Shown in pieces: positions 26,865 to 36,599 of a stretch of 64,000 nt of DNA. The stretch lies in NCBI RefSeq assembly GCF_048269565.1, contig NZ_JBLXIK010000002.1:1-64000 (forward strand), given 5' to 3'. This DNA is from Maricaulis sp048269565 (GTDB lineage: Bacteria; Pseudomonadota; Alphaproteobacteria; Caulobacterales; Maricaulaceae). The translations under genes were made by a program, and so were the position numbers. How positions within the stretch are numbered: the stretch's first letter is position 1; every line of letters begins with the position of its first letter. The notes under the pieces are model-generated. The model saw only the letters and a list, made by a program, of their open reading frames with translations, ran no database searches and was not told the origin of the DNA.

Positions 26865-28643
26865 ATGAGCGAGACCGCCCAGGAGCAGAAAGCCCATGAG
26901 CTTCCCGCCTGGGAACCGGGTGCCGAGCTGCACGAGGTTCATCTCGGCCAGGCGCGATTGCTGCACGCCCGCACCGGTCAGTCCTGCCTGATTGTCTCGG
27001 GAGTGACCCTCTATCTTGCGGCGCTGATCGGGCTGACCGGCGATCTGCCTTTCGCCGCGATCTGGCTGGCGGCAACGGGGACGATGATCGCCGTCGTCTA
27101 TGCCTATGCACGCCTGATGGCACCCGATGGCATCAATGCCGGCAATTACCGTCGCTATCTGACCGGGCACACGGTGATCTCGGCGCTCACCGGTCTGGTC
27201 TGGGCCGGACTGGCGAGCGCCTTCCTTGATCCCGACTCCGTGCTCAACATGTTCATCGCCGTCAATATGGTCTTCTCCATCACCGTCGGTGGCGTGATGC
27301 CGAGCGCCGAATACCGCCCGACCTTTGTCAGCCTGGCAACGGCCACGCTGCTGCCCTTCTCCGGCTATTGGCTGTTGAGCGTGGAAGGTCCGCTGCGGTT
27401 GATCGGGATCGGATTGCTCATCTATTACGCCTTCGGCCTGCTGGTCAGCGCCCAGGCCGAGGTACAGACCATCGCCAGCCTCGCCGCCGAGCGCACGCGA
27501 AAGCTGACCCAGCGCCTGCAGGAAAAGAACCGGATCATCGAACGGGCCAGCGCCAGCAAGTCGCGTTTTCTCGCTGCAACCAGCCATGACATGTCGCAAC
27601 CGCTACAGGCGCAGGGGTTCTTCATTCGTGCGATCCGGCGCACGCTCGACCGGCCGGACCAGGTCGAACTGCTCGACAAGATCGAGGCTGCCTGGCGCAG
27701 CCAGCAACAATTGCTGCAGGCGCTGGTCGAGACCGCCCGGCTGGACAGCGGCGCGATCATTGCCCGCATCCGCCCCTTCGCGCTCGATGAAGTGCTGCAG
27801 GGCCTGCGGGCCGAGTTCGCCGATCTGGCCCACGCCAAATCGATCGAGCTGATCGTCGCGCGCACAACCATCGCCGTGAACAGCGACGCGCTTCTGGTCA
27901 CACGGATCCTGCGCAACCTGCTCTCGAACGCCATCAAATTCACCCCGCCTGGCGGCCAGGTCGAACTGCACTGCACGCGGTCCGACGACGGCCTGCTGGT
28001 CGAAGTCAGCGATGACGGACCCGGCGTGACGGCGGCCGAACGCGAGCGTATTTTCGAGGAATATGTGCAGCTGCAGCCGGGCCAGGCCGGCAATGAACGT
28101 GGACTGGGGCTCGGCCTGACGATCGTGCATCAGCTGGCCCGCAAGCTGAATGTCGAACTTCGCTTTGCCTCGACGCCGGGCGAAGGCACACGCGCCGGCA
28201 TAGTCTTGCCGCTCGCCGACGCGGCGCCCGCCCCGCAGGGCGGCGCGCGGCCGGACGCGATTGACGGCAGCCCGCTGGTCCTGCTGGTCGAGGACGAGCC
28301 GGCAGTGCGCGAAGGACTGACTATACTGCTGACGGATTGGGGCTGCCGCGTCATCGCGGCCGGCTCCGGCGCTGAAGCAATGGAACTCCTGTCCTGGGCG
28401 GATGCGGAGCCAAACCTGTTGATCGTCGACAAGCGACTGGCCGGCGGCGAGGACGGGCTGGACACCATTCAGGCGGTGCGCAGCGAAGTGGTGGCCGAGA
28501 TTCCCGCCGTGCTGCTCACCGGCGATATCTATCAGTTCGAGGCCGTGACCGGGATGGAGCGGATCACCGTCCTGCCCAAGCCCGCCGACCCGACCCAGCT
28601 CCATTCCCTCCTGCGTGAGGCCCTTGAACGGCCCCGGGCCTAG
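26865..28643 (+). CDS. Hybrid sensor histidine kinase with C-terminal receiver
   Basis: A 592-residue membrane kinase. About six membrane segments occupy residues 45-205 with no large periplasmic loop. A short coiled-coil then leads to HisKA with His241 (SHDMSQPLQAQG). HATPase has the N box NLLSNAIKFTP, DDGPGV and GLGLGLTIV. A receiver domain begins VLLVEDEPAVREG, with phosphoacceptor Asp522 (LLIVDKRL). I start it at 26865 (MSETAQEQK); the longer frame from 26784 overlaps the transporter stop and looks non-coding. It is convergent with the NarL-type regulator, ending on a shared CTAG, so the two probably form a phosphorelay. Confidence 0.88.
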   Translation: MSETAQEQKAHELPAWEPGAELHEVHLGQARLLHARTGQSCLIVSGVTLYLAALIGLTGDLPFAAIWLAATGTMIAVVYAYARLMAPDGINAGNYRRYLTGHTVISALTGLVWAGLASAFLDPDSVLNMFIAVNMVFSITVGGVMPSAEYRPTFVSLATATLLPFSGYWLLSVEGPLRLIGIGLLIYYAFGLLVSAQAEVQTIASLAAERTRKLTQRLQEKNRIIERASASKSRFLAATSHDMSQPLQAQGFFIRAIRRTLDRPDQVELLDKIEAAWRSQQQLLQALVETARLDSGAIIARIRPFALDEVLQGLRAEFADLAHAKSIELIVARTTIAVNSDALLVTRILRNLLSNAIKFTPPGGQVELHCTRSDDGLLVEVSDDGPGVTAAERERIFEEYVQLQPGQAGNERGLGLGLTIVHQLARKLNVELRFASTPGEGTRAGIVLPLADAAPAPQGGARPDAIDGSPLVLLVEDEPAVREGLTILLTDWGCRVIAAGSGAEAMELLSWADAEPNLLIVDKRLAGGEDGLDTIQAVRSEVVAEIPAVLLTGDIYQFEAVTGMERITVLPKPADPTQLHSLLREALERPRA

Positions 28644-29296
28644 ATCAGGCCCAGCGCCTGCGCCTTGCGGACACAGGCTGTTCGCGTATGGGCCTCAAGC
28701 GCCTCGAAGATCGAGCGCATATGGGACTTCACGGTATTTTCGCTGATATTGAGCCGGGCGGCGATATTCTTGTTGGTCTCGCCGCGTCCGATCAAATCGA
28801 GAATTTCCAGCTGGCGCGGCCCCAGGCGCGGCAATTGCCGTTCGGCCTGTGACTGCCACATCTCCCCGTCGGCGCCATTTGCGGTCACCGCATCGCCCGG
28901 CGCGCCCTCGAACCAACTGCCCCCGGCCAGGATGGCATCAACGGCGTTGAGCAGAACCGCGGTGTCGGCGGATTTGTGCACAAAACCGCGCGCTCCGAGT
29001 TTCTTCATTTCGACCAGCGGTGGCTCGGCGCCGATACCCGAGAGCATCATCACCGGCATGCGCGGACTGCGCTCGCGGATCGCGGCCAACAGGGCCAGCC
29101 CGTTCATTGACCGCATCACCAGGTCGAGAATCACCAGGTCATAGGCGGTCGACGGGACAAACCCCTTCAGGAAATCGACCGGATCGCTGAAAACCTCGAC
29201 CGCGTATCCCTCGCGCAAACCGGTCAGCAGGGCACTGAACCCGTCAGAAAACATCCGGTGGTCATCGACCAAGGCGACGCGTCGGCTCGAAATCAT
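28640..29296 (-). CDS. NarL/LuxR-family response regulator
   Basis: A 218-residue regulator. The N-terminal receiver has VALVDDHRMFSDGF, phosphoacceptor Asp in DLVILDLVM, the Thr/Ser position in MLSG and Lys in VHKSAD. The C-terminal GerE helix-turn-helix reads LGPRQLEILDLIGRGETNKNIAARL (in two parts around GRG) then NISENTVKSHM. The stop overlaps that of the convergent hybrid kinase by 4 bp. The kinase's membrane region and soluble receiver suggest signalling from the membrane to transcription. Targets are unknown; the adjacent GPH transporter is one candidate. Confidence 0.9.
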   Translation of the reverse strand: MISSRRVALVDDHRMFSDGFSALLTGLREGYAVEVFSDPVDFLKGFVPSTAYDLVILDLVMRSMNGLALLAAIRERSPRMPVMMLSGIGAEPPLVEMKKLGARGFVHKSADTAVLLNAVDAILAGGSWFEGAPGDAVTANGADGEMWQSQAERQLPRLGPRQLEILDLIGRGETNKNIAARLNISENTVKSHMRSIFEALEAHTRTACVRKAQALGLI

Positions 29297-29444
29297 CCTG
29301 CTGCAAGCCTCACCGGATCCAAGACAAGACGACAGACCGATCGTGACAAGGCCTGCGCCCCGAAACCCCGGTCCATCACCAAGACCCTAGCCCATGCTCC
29401 CGAGCGAGACCAAGCCGTGTGTCAGACGCATCCGCGCACAGGGT

Positions 29445-31031
29445 TCAGTGCGACTCGGCGGCGCTCAGCCGCTTCAGCGCATTGTGGTCGTTGAGCAGGC
29501 CTTTCCAGAGGCTGACGCAACACACCAGCAGAACGACCGTGAACGGCAAGGCCGCCGAAATGGCGCCCGCCTGCAGCGCCTGCAGGGCCTGGGCACCGCC
29601 GCCATAGAGCAGGATCGCCGCAACGCCTCCTTCCAGCGTCGCCCAGAAGATGCGCTGCGGGACGGGTGCATGCAGCTTGCCGCCTGCGGTGATGCTGTCG
29701 ATCACCAGCGAGCCGCTATCCGACGAGGTGACGAAGAAAATGAGGATCAGCACCACGGCAAAGCCGGAGGCGATCTGCGTGAAGGGCAGGTTCTCCAGCA
29801 TGTGGAACAACACCAGCGAGACCTCGCCGATACCCGCCTGCAGCGTGCCAATGCCACCCTCGGCCTGGAACAGCGCCGTCTCGCCGAATGTGGTGAACCA
29901 GATAATGGTCACGACCAGCGGCACGAAGATCACCGAGAGCAGGAATTCGCGCACCGTGCGGCCCTTGGAAATGCGGGCGATGAACATGCCAACGAATGGC
30001 GACCAGGATATCCACCAGGCCCAGTAGAACACCGTCCAGCCATGGAACCAGTCGGTGTCCTCGCGCCCGATCCAGTTCGATAGCGGCACGAAATCGCGAA
30101 CATAGTTGAGCGCATTGTCCATGAAGCCGGTGGCGATCAACACGGTCGGGCCGACAATGAAGACAAAAGCGAGGAAGAGGGCCGCCATCACCATATTGAT
30201 GTTGGAGAGGACTTTGACCCCGCCGTCGAGACCGCGCACGACAGAGATGATCGCAATCGAGGTTATGAAGGCGATAATGAGGATCTGTGTCAGCAAGCCC
30301 GGATCAATCTCAAACAGGAAATGCAGACCGCTCGCGATCTGCTGCGCGCCCAGACCGAGACTCGTCGCCAGCCCGAACAGGGTCGCGACCACGGCGAGAA
30401 TATCGATGACATGTCCGGGCCAACCCCAGACCCGCTCGCCCAGGAGGGGGTAGAAGGCCGAGCGCATGGTCAAGGGAAGCCCCTTGGAGAAAGTGAAATA
30501 GGCCAGCGCCAGACCGATCACCGCATAGATCGCCCAGGCATTCAGGCCCCAATGGAACATGGTGGCGCTGAGCGCCAGGTCGCGGGCTTCCGGGGTACGC
30601 GCCTCGACACCGAGCGGCGTTCCTGACCAACCGGTATAGTAGGCCAGCGGTTCAGCGGCGCCCCAGAACATCAGCCCGATCCCGATCCCGGCAGAGAACA
30701 GCATGGCAAACCAGGACAGGGTCGAGAATTCCGGCCGGGCCTCGCTGCCGCCGATGCGCAAGCGGCCCATCGGTGACACGATGAGCGCCAGACAGAAAAC
30801 AAATACGAGATTGACCGTGGATACAAACAGCCAGTCGAAGGTCGCCAGGACCCAGTCCCGCGCGGCGAACAGGGCGGCGCCCACGGTCTCGGGTGCGCCC
30901 AGCGCCAGACCGATAAATCCAAGCACAAGGACTGCAGCGACGAAGAAGACCGGGTTGTGGACATCCAGCCCGAGGAGCGAGACATTGTTTTCGCCGGTCT
31001 TGTGGGTCGTCTTGTAGAATCTTTTGGGCAT
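29445..31031 (-). CDS. BCCT-family betaine/carnitine/choline transporter
   Basis: A 528-residue, 12-segment transporter for quaternary ammonium solutes. The family motif region is clear: MFWGAAEPLAYY, MFHWGLNAWAIYA, and the core WTVFYWAWWISWSPFVGMFIARISKGR (helix 8, aromatic box; given in parts: YWAWWISWSPFVG, FIARISKGRT). The start at 31031 (MPKRFYK) lies 2 bp after the stop of the sulfotransferase gene. It would import a compatible solute or related substrate. The C-terminal tail is short and lacks the long cytoplasmic osmosensor extension of BetT, so it may not be osmoregulated by that mechanism. Confidence 0.92.
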   Translation of the reverse strand: MPKRFYKTTHKTGENNVSLLGLDVHNPVFFVAAVLVLGFIGLALGAPETVGAALFAARDWVLATFDWLFVSTVNLVFVFCLALIVSPMGRLRIGGSEARPEFSTLSWFAMLFSAGIGIGLMFWGAAEPLAYYTGWSGTPLGVEARTPEARDLALSATMFHWGLNAWAIYAVIGLALAYFTFSKGLPLTMRSAFYPLLGERVWGWPGHVIDILAVVATLFGLATSLGLGAQQIASGLHFLFEIDPGLLTQILIIAFITSIAIISVVRGLDGGVKVLSNINMVMAALFLAFVFIVGPTVLIATGFMDNALNYVRDFVPLSNWIGREDTDWFHGWTVFYWAWWISWSPFVGMFIARISKGRTVREFLLSVIFVPLVVTIIWFTTFGETALFQAEGGIGTLQAGIGEVSLVLFHMLENLPFTQIASGFAVVLILIFFVTSSDSGSLVIDSITAGGKLHAPVPQRIFWATLEGGVAAILLYGGGAQALQALQAGAISAALPFTVVLLVCCVSLWKGLLNDHNALKRLSAAESH

Positions 31032-31033
31032 GT

Positions 31034-33088
31034 TCAGTCCCTGTATCCTGTCAGCGCCGGCCCCAGGGCCTCGCGCAGCGGGTTGAGATGGGCGTCGAAA
31101 TGGCGCCATTGTTCGATACCGGCGCGATTGATCGGTTGGCGCACCTGTTCCGAGCTCGCCGTCCGCACAGCCCGGTCCGTTTTGTGAAAATCCAGGCAGG
31201 CCGGCTCGAAGGCCAGACCGCAGAAGTCGAGAATACGGCGGACCTGGGTCTCCAGATCGGTCACGACATCCTCGTATTGAACGCGCAGGATCTCGCCCGG
31301 CAGGACGGCGTCCCAATGGCGCATCAGCTCGACATAGCCGCGATAATAGTGGCCGACTTCCTCGAGCCCGTAGGTAAATTCCTGGCCCTCGGCGAACAAT
31401 TGTTTGAAGCCGGAGAAGCAACAGGCCATCGGCTCGCGCCGCGCATCAATGATCTTCGCATTCGGCAGGATCAGCTTGATCAACCCGATATGGCGGAAAT
31501 TATTGGGCATCTTGTCGGTGAAAAAGGGAGCGCCGGCCCGATGGATACGGGTGTTCTCGATATAGGCCTCGCCCATCTGGCGCAGCTGGTCACCGCTCAA
31601 TTCCTCTAGAATGCGCGGATAGCGCGAGCGATCGGTGAACTTGTTGCGGCCGCGCAGCCGGTGAGCCAAAGAGAGAATGTCGGGCAGTTCCAGCGTGCCA
31701 TCGACCTGGCTGTGCGACGCGAGGATCTGCTCCAGCAGGGTCGAGCCGGCGCGCGGCAGGCCGACAATGAAAATCGGGTCCGGCGCCGCAGCTCCCATAC
31801 CCGCCTTGCTGGCGAACAGGGCCGGGGTGCAGACGCTTTTCTGGGCCTCGAACTCCTCGGCCATCTGGTCGGACGTATAGCGCGTCTGCAGGCGTTTGAG
31901 TTCATTGCCGCGCGCATAGGCCTCGAAGGCCCCCCCGTAGTCGCCCGCATCTTCCAGCGCCTTGCCGAGTGCGAAGCCGATATGGATTTGATCCTGATGC
32001 GGCAGGCCGGGCGCCTGCTGCAGGGCCTCCATCGCCGAGCGATCCTCGGCGCTGAACCGATAAGTCTTCAGATTGGCCAGCGCATACCAGGCATCGCCAT
32101 GATCTGGCTTTCTGTCGAGGGCGGCGCGATAGGACGCGACAGCCTCGTCCTGCCGCCCCATGGTCTTGAGCGCATGACCGCGCGAGGTGAGCACCAGCGG
32201 ATCATCGGGCAGGATGGCCAGCACACGGTCGAACAGCTCGAGGGCACGGTCATAATCGCCCGTCTGCATCAGCTCGATCGCCAGATGCGACAGGAAGACA
32301 GGGTTCTCCGGATCGCGCTCATACAGCGATTGGGCCTGGGCGAGCGCCGCCGCGAACTTCTGCCGTTTGCGCAGGACCTGGATGTAGTCGAGCCGGACCT
32401 GGATATTGTCGGGCTCGAACTCGACAGCGCTTTCGAGCAGAAAATCGGCATCGTCGAGCACGCCCAGCCGCACCCCGATATCGGCCAGAAGACGCATCGC
32501 CTCGACATGACGGGGATGTTTCTGCAGGAAGGCACGGCAGAGGTGTTCGGCCTTCAGGACCTTGCCGTCAGCGAGCAGGTCGGTGACCGCGACGACATCC
32601 TTGGGCAGGGCGGACAGGCGATCGACCTGCGCCCCGGCCAGCGCCGCCGCCGGGACGTCGCCCGCTGCGGCGAGCAATTCGACCTGGGCGCGCCAGCTGG
32701 CGATCAGGGCGGGATTGAAGCGGCAGGCCCCTTGATAGGCGGCCAGGGCGGCGTCCGGTTCGCCCTGTTCACGCAGGAGATGCCCCGCCTCCTGCCAAGC
32801 CCGTCCATGTTCCGGCGCGACGCGCTGCAACGCTGCGAGATGGGCCTGTGCTGCCGGGTAATCCTTGCGATAGCGCGCGCATACGGCCGCAGCATAGCGG
32901 GCATCAACATGGCCGGGCTCGGCCGCAAGCACTCCGTCCAGCTGGCGCGCCGCCGCATTGAAATCGCCGGCCATCAGCGCTTGCTGGGCCTGTTTCACGG
33001 CAGCGGCTTGGGCGTCCGGGGATGAAGTCAATACGCGCTCCAGAGACGGCGAAGGGAAGCGCACCGTCCGGCGCACTTCCCCTGCCAT
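31034..33088 (-). CDS. TPR-repeat sulfotransferase family protein
   Basis: A 684-residue protein. The N-terminal 400 residues are TPR helices (e.g. ALELFDRVLAILPDDPLVLTSRGHAL). The C-terminal 280 residues are a sulfotransferase domain with PAPS loop FIVGLPRAGSTLLEQIL and 3'-phosphate motif IDARREPMACCFSGFKQLF. The ATG at 33088 is preferred; GTG at 33097 is possible. It lies 23 bp after the TonB receptor stop and 2 bp before the BCCT gene, so the three form an operon. TPR-sulfotransferases of this layout are common next to TonB receptors in Sphingomonadales and Hyphomonadaceae. The acceptor is unknown. Confidence 0.87.
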   Translation of the reverse strand: MAGEVRRTVRFPSPSLERVLTSSPDAQAAAVKQAQQALMAGDFNAAARQLDGVLAAEPGHVDARYAAAVCARYRKDYPAAQAHLAALQRVAPEHGRAWQEAGHLLREQGEPDAALAAYQGACRFNPALIASWRAQVELLAAAGDVPAAALAGAQVDRLSALPKDVVAVTDLLADGKVLKAEHLCRAFLQKHPRHVEAMRLLADIGVRLGVLDDADFLLESAVEFEPDNIQVRLDYIQVLRKRQKFAAALAQAQSLYERDPENPVFLSHLAIELMQTGDYDRALELFDRVLAILPDDPLVLTSRGHALKTMGRQDEAVASYRAALDRKPDHGDAWYALANLKTYRFSAEDRSAMEALQQAPGLPHQDQIHIGFALGKALEDAGDYGGAFEAYARGNELKRLQTRYTSDQMAEEFEAQKSVCTPALFASKAGMGAAAPDPIFIVGLPRAGSTLLEQILASHSQVDGTLELPDILSLAHRLRGRNKFTDRSRYPRILEELSGDQLRQMGEAYIENTRIHRAGAPFFTDKMPNNFRHIGLIKLILPNAKIIDARREPMACCFSGFKQLFAEGQEFTYGLEEVGHYYRGYVELMRHWDAVLPGEILRVQYEDVVTDLETQVRRILDFCGLAFEPACLDFHKTDRAVRTASSEQVRQPINRAGIEQWRHFDAHLNPLREALGPALTGYRD

Positions 33089-33111
33089 GGTAAGCACCTG
33101 ACGGGTCAGGT

Positions 33112-35700
33112 CTAGAAGTCGACCCCGACGCGCACGCCCCAGGTCCGCGGACGCGAGACGGTCACCCGCTCGCGATCGTAGACGAAGTTGTTGGCCATCT
33201 GCGCCCGCTCGTCGGTCAGATTGTCAACGAAGAGCTCGACACGCCACTGATCGGTGGTAACGCCGGTCGAGAAGCTCGCCATTGTATAGCCGTCAATGGT
33301 CGCCTTGTTGATCTCGACCACGTCTGAAACGCTGTCGGCCGAATGGATGATCTGCGGCATCACATGCGCGGTCCAGCCATTGTCGAGCTGCCACTCATAG
33401 CGGGCCCGCAGATTGGCCTGGAAGGACGGCGCAAAGGCCAGATCCGATCCGACAAGGACGTCATTGGTCGGGATCAGGACTTCGGTGATCTCGGTATCGA
33501 GGATCGAGACGGCGCCGGTCACGGTCAGCCCCTCCATCTCGGCAGGAGCCCAGATGAAGTCACTTTCAACACCACGGATTTCCGCGTTCGCAGCATTGTC
33601 CGAGAAGAAGAGGTTGACGATGCTCGGATCGAAAATCGTCGTCTGCAGGCGTTCGATCTCGACATAGAAGGCCGAGCCATTGAAGCGCAAGGTGTTGTCG
33701 AACAGCTCGGTCTTCCAGCCGAACTCGTAATTGGTCACATCATCGGTATCGAGCGCGAAGGGCACGGTATAGCCACCCGGCCCGGAAGCACCGCCGGGAC
33801 GATTGAGCAGACCCGGGCGGAAGCCTTCCGAATAGGTGCCGTAAAACAGCGTCGTATCGGTCGGACGCCAGGTGCCGGTCACGCGTGTGATCACACCGTC
33901 CGTCCGCGCGGCGTCTGGCGCCAGGAGCGCGGCAGCCACCGAGGCCGGAATACCCGGCGTGTTCGGATCGGTATAGGTGATGTGGTTGGCGGTGTTGCAG
34001 GAACCGTGGAAGGTGACCGCGCCATCGCCATTATACAGGTCGGAGATATCCGTACCGTAGGCATTCGCGTCCGACTGGAAGCCGTTGCAGAAGGAGGCGT
34101 TGGCGCTGCCTTCCAGGTCGACCTCGATATCATACCAGCGCGCACCCAGCGTCAGTTCGAACTGATCGGTGATGTCAAAGCTGACCTCGCCAAAAACGGC
34201 CTGTTGGTCGTCGGTGCGCAGGACATCATTGCGGAAGATCACACCGGCCGGGAACGGGCCCGGATCGGAGATATAGCCGGTCGTGAACGGGTAGTTCGGC
34301 GAGAAGCCGGTCTGGCCGAACAGAACCGCATTGACCGAACCGGGATAGGTGAAGTCATTGCGCTCGGCGAGTTCGAGGCTGGAGTAGAAACCACCGAAGG
34401 TCGCGCGGACACGGCGATCATCCGGCGTATTGAAGCGCAGTTCGTGCGTCTCGGCCTTGGCCTCGGTCAGACTGTCGACATAGAGGTTGGGAGCCTGGCA
34501 GGTGCCCGACGGGTTTGCGCCACCCGGATAGCTCACCGAGCCGTCACAGATATAGTATGGCAGATACTGCCCGACGAAGAGGTAGTCGGTATAATCGACG
34601 CGCTGGGTCGTCTCGCGGTCGGTATAGGCACCGGTGTAGACGACATCGAGCGCCGCGATGCGGCCTTCGAGCGTCCAGCTAACATTGGTGAATTCGTCCT
34701 CGATATTGTCATCGGCATAGCGCTGGATCTCGAGCTCGTTGAGGTCCGGATCCTGGAAGAAGACGCCCTCGGATTCCATTTGCTGGCTGGTGAAGCTGAC
34801 CAGCAGGCTCCAGTCGGCATTGAAGTCGTAGAGACCGCTGAGGCGGAAGCCGTTATAGCTGGTGTCGTTGAAATCATCTTCAACGAGGGCGGTATTGTCC
34901 GCATCAAGGAAGGTGACGCCGGACAAATCCGCCGTCGACTGGAAGCCGGCGCGGAAGGCATTGACCGGCACGCCATTGTCACGAACCGTGCCGGCAGCCC
35001 GGAAACGCGCCGATTCCGAAACATTGACCGTGCCGGCGACATTATCGATATAGCCGCCCTGATTGTCGGAATAGACGACACCGCGCACGGCGAAATTATC
35101 GCTCACCGGCAGGTTGATGACGGCTTCGACCTTATTGCTCATTTCACCGTTTTCCGTGAAGGAAACGCCGAAATTGGTCGAGGCCGAGAATTCGCCGATT
35201 TGCGGCCGGTTGGTGATCAGGCGCACGGTGCCCGCTTGCGAGCTCGCGCCATAGAGCGTGCCTTGTGGCCCGGGCAGGACTTCGATGCGCTGCAGGTCAG
35301 CGGCATAGACGTCGAGATTGCGCCCCGGCTGGGCGAGCGGCTGCTCGTCGAGATAGAAGGCGACATTCGGCGCCAGACCGGCGACACCGGCTGTGGTCAG
35401 GTTCGGCGTCGTCGAGGCGAGGCCGCGAATATAGATCGTGCTCTGGCCAGGACCGGAGCCGCCAGCCGTCACACCCGGAAGCTGTTGCAGATAGTCGGTG
35501 AAGACATCAACACGAAGCTCTTCCAGCGTCGCGGCGGGCATTGCGTTGACGGCGACAGGAATGTCCTGGGCGCTTTGCTCGCGTTTCGTCGCGGTCACGG
35601 TGATGGTTTCGATCCCCTGTGCGAGCGCGGCTCCAGCACCGAGGGTGGAAACGGCAATGGCCGTCAGGATGGTCGATGATAGTGCGGTTTTCTTCAACAT
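33112..35700 (-). CDS. TonB-dependent outer-membrane receptor
   Basis: An 862-residue receptor. It has a signal peptide (cleaved near GAALAQ), a TonB-box-like segment ETITVTATKREQ, and a plug domain with ATLEELRVDVFTDYLQQLPG, IYIRGL and RIEVLPGPQGTLYG. A 22-strand-type barrel runs to the C-terminal TWGVRVGVDF. It imports a large or scarce substrate using TonB energy. It is the first gene of an operon with the TPR-sulfotransferase and the BCCT transporter. It is divergent from a MarR regulator across 295 bp. Substrate not predictable; a sulfated or quaternary-amine compound is only a guess from neighbours. Confidence 0.93.
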   Translation of the reverse strand: MLKKTALSSTILTAIAVSTLGAGAALAQGIETITVTATKREQSAQDIPVAVNAMPAATLEELRVDVFTDYLQQLPGVTAGGSGPGQSTIYIRGLASTTPNLTTAGVAGLAPNVAFYLDEQPLAQPGRNLDVYAADLQRIEVLPGPQGTLYGASSQAGTVRLITNRPQIGEFSASTNFGVSFTENGEMSNKVEAVINLPVSDNFAVRGVVYSDNQGGYIDNVAGTVNVSESARFRAAGTVRDNGVPVNAFRAGFQSTADLSGVTFLDADNTALVEDDFNDTSYNGFRLSGLYDFNADWSLLVSFTSQQMESEGVFFQDPDLNELEIQRYADDNIEDEFTNVSWTLEGRIAALDVVYTGAYTDRETTQRVDYTDYLFVGQYLPYYICDGSVSYPGGANPSGTCQAPNLYVDSLTEAKAETHELRFNTPDDRRVRATFGGFYSSLELAERNDFTYPGSVNAVLFGQTGFSPNYPFTTGYISDPGPFPAGVIFRNDVLRTDDQQAVFGEVSFDITDQFELTLGARWYDIEVDLEGSANASFCNGFQSDANAYGTDISDLYNGDGAVTFHGSCNTANHITYTDPNTPGIPASVAAALLAPDAARTDGVITRVTGTWRPTDTTLFYGTYSEGFRPGLLNRPGGASGPGGYTVPFALDTDDVTNYEFGWKTELFDNTLRFNGSAFYVEIERLQTTIFDPSIVNLFFSDNAANAEIRGVESDFIWAPAEMEGLTVTGAVSILDTEITEVLIPTNDVLVGSDLAFAPSFQANLRARYEWQLDNGWTAHVMPQIIHSADSVSDVVEINKATIDGYTMASFSTGVTTDQWRVELFVDNLTDERAQMANNFVYDRERVTVSRPRTWGVRVGVDF

Positions 35701-35995
35701 GAGTAACGCCAGACCCCTTTGAGTACGAATGATGCAGGCGGTCTAAGACACTCAGCGCGCTTTGGCTAGGATACTAAGAGGTCGAATTAAATCTCCAGCC
35801 GCCAGGCCGGGCGTGCTTCGCGACCATTTTGGGTAGAAAAAACAACTTGATCATGGCTAATGTGTTCGATTTACAACAAATTCATGACGCCGCATTGTCG
35901 CGCAAATCCCGTAGACCGCAAAGCGCTTCGCCATTGGGAGTTGGCCGCACCCTCGCCTTCGCGTATGAGACAGCTCCCGCAATGGCCAGACGCTC
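35701..35995. promoter_or_regulatory. Divergent control region between TonB operon and MarR gene
   Basis: This 295-bp non-coding stretch is notably AT-rich around 35760-35885 compared with its flanks. It holds the promoters for both divergent units. I see short palindromes (TGATCA) but no MarR operator I can name with confidence. Confidence 0.45.
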
Positions 35996-36481
35996 ATGAC
36001 CGATCACGACGACATCCTGATTGCCCTGCGCCGCATCACGCGCGCGATCGACCTTCAGTCCAAGAAGCTGATGAAGACGACGGGCCTGACGGCGCCGCAG
36101 CTCGTGATCATGCAGGCCCTGCGGCGCGAGGGCCAGATGTCCCCGTCCGCGATCGCCAAAACCGTTTCGCTCAGCCAGGCGACCATCACCAGTATTCTCG
36201 ACCGGCTTGTAAAGCGCGACTATGTGTTGCGCGAACGCTCCGGCACCGACAAGCGCATTATCCTGGCCAGGCTAACGGACAAGGGAGCCGAAGCCGCAGC
36301 GGCAGCGCCCGAGCTGCTGCAATCAGGCTTTCTGCGCGAATTCCGCAAGCTGCAGGACTGGGAGGCCAGCATGCTGATCGCTTCGCTGCAACGCATCGCG
36401 GAAATGATGGACGCCGAGGATCTGGACGCCTCGCCCATCCTCGAAACCGGCGAAATCGATCCCGCTCCGGCAGCGGGCTGA
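35996..36481 (+). CDS. MarR-family transcriptional regulator
   Basis: A 161-residue winged-helix regulator. Helix-turn-helix MSPSAIAKTVSLSQATITSILDRL (residues about 48-71; parts SAIAKTVSLSQ and TITSILDRL), then the wing RERSGTDKRIILARLT with the conserved DxR (DKR). Length and layout are standard. Such proteins usually bind palindromes in the divergent region and respond to small ligands. The gene is divergent from the TonB/sulfotransferase/BCCT operon, which is its likely target (inference). EctR-type MarR proteins control compatible-solute genes in other bacteria, which would fit the BCCT gene, but homology to EctR is not shown. Confidence 0.88.
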   Translation: MTDHDDILIALRRITRAIDLQSKKLMKTTGLTAPQLVIMQALRREGQMSPSAIAKTVSLSQATITSILDRLVKRDYVLRERSGTDKRIILARLTDKGAEAAAAAPELLQSGFLREFRKLQDWEASMLIASLQRIAEMMDAEDLDASPILETGEIDPAPAAG

Positions 36482-36599
36482 CGCTCTGTGGCCACAGCGA
36501 AGATACGTGGCAAACGGGCGTGGGCCTCGCTGCGCCCAGACTTCCTGACACCGACCACCCGCCAGCCCCTCCCGGGGGGCCGGCGGATGGTGCGGCTGC

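Noticed and set aside
33343..35679. 778-codon plus-strand frame opposite the TonB receptor
   Set aside because: Exact antisense of a well-defined receptor with signal peptide, plug and barrel. Low-complexity Ile/Gly/Arg composition typical of a shadow frame.
36486..36497. CTGTGGCCACAG palindrome after the MarR gene as a terminator
   Set aside because: The perfect 12-bp palindrome has no loop and no T-run, so it is not a credible hairpin terminator. It could be chance in GC-rich DNA.
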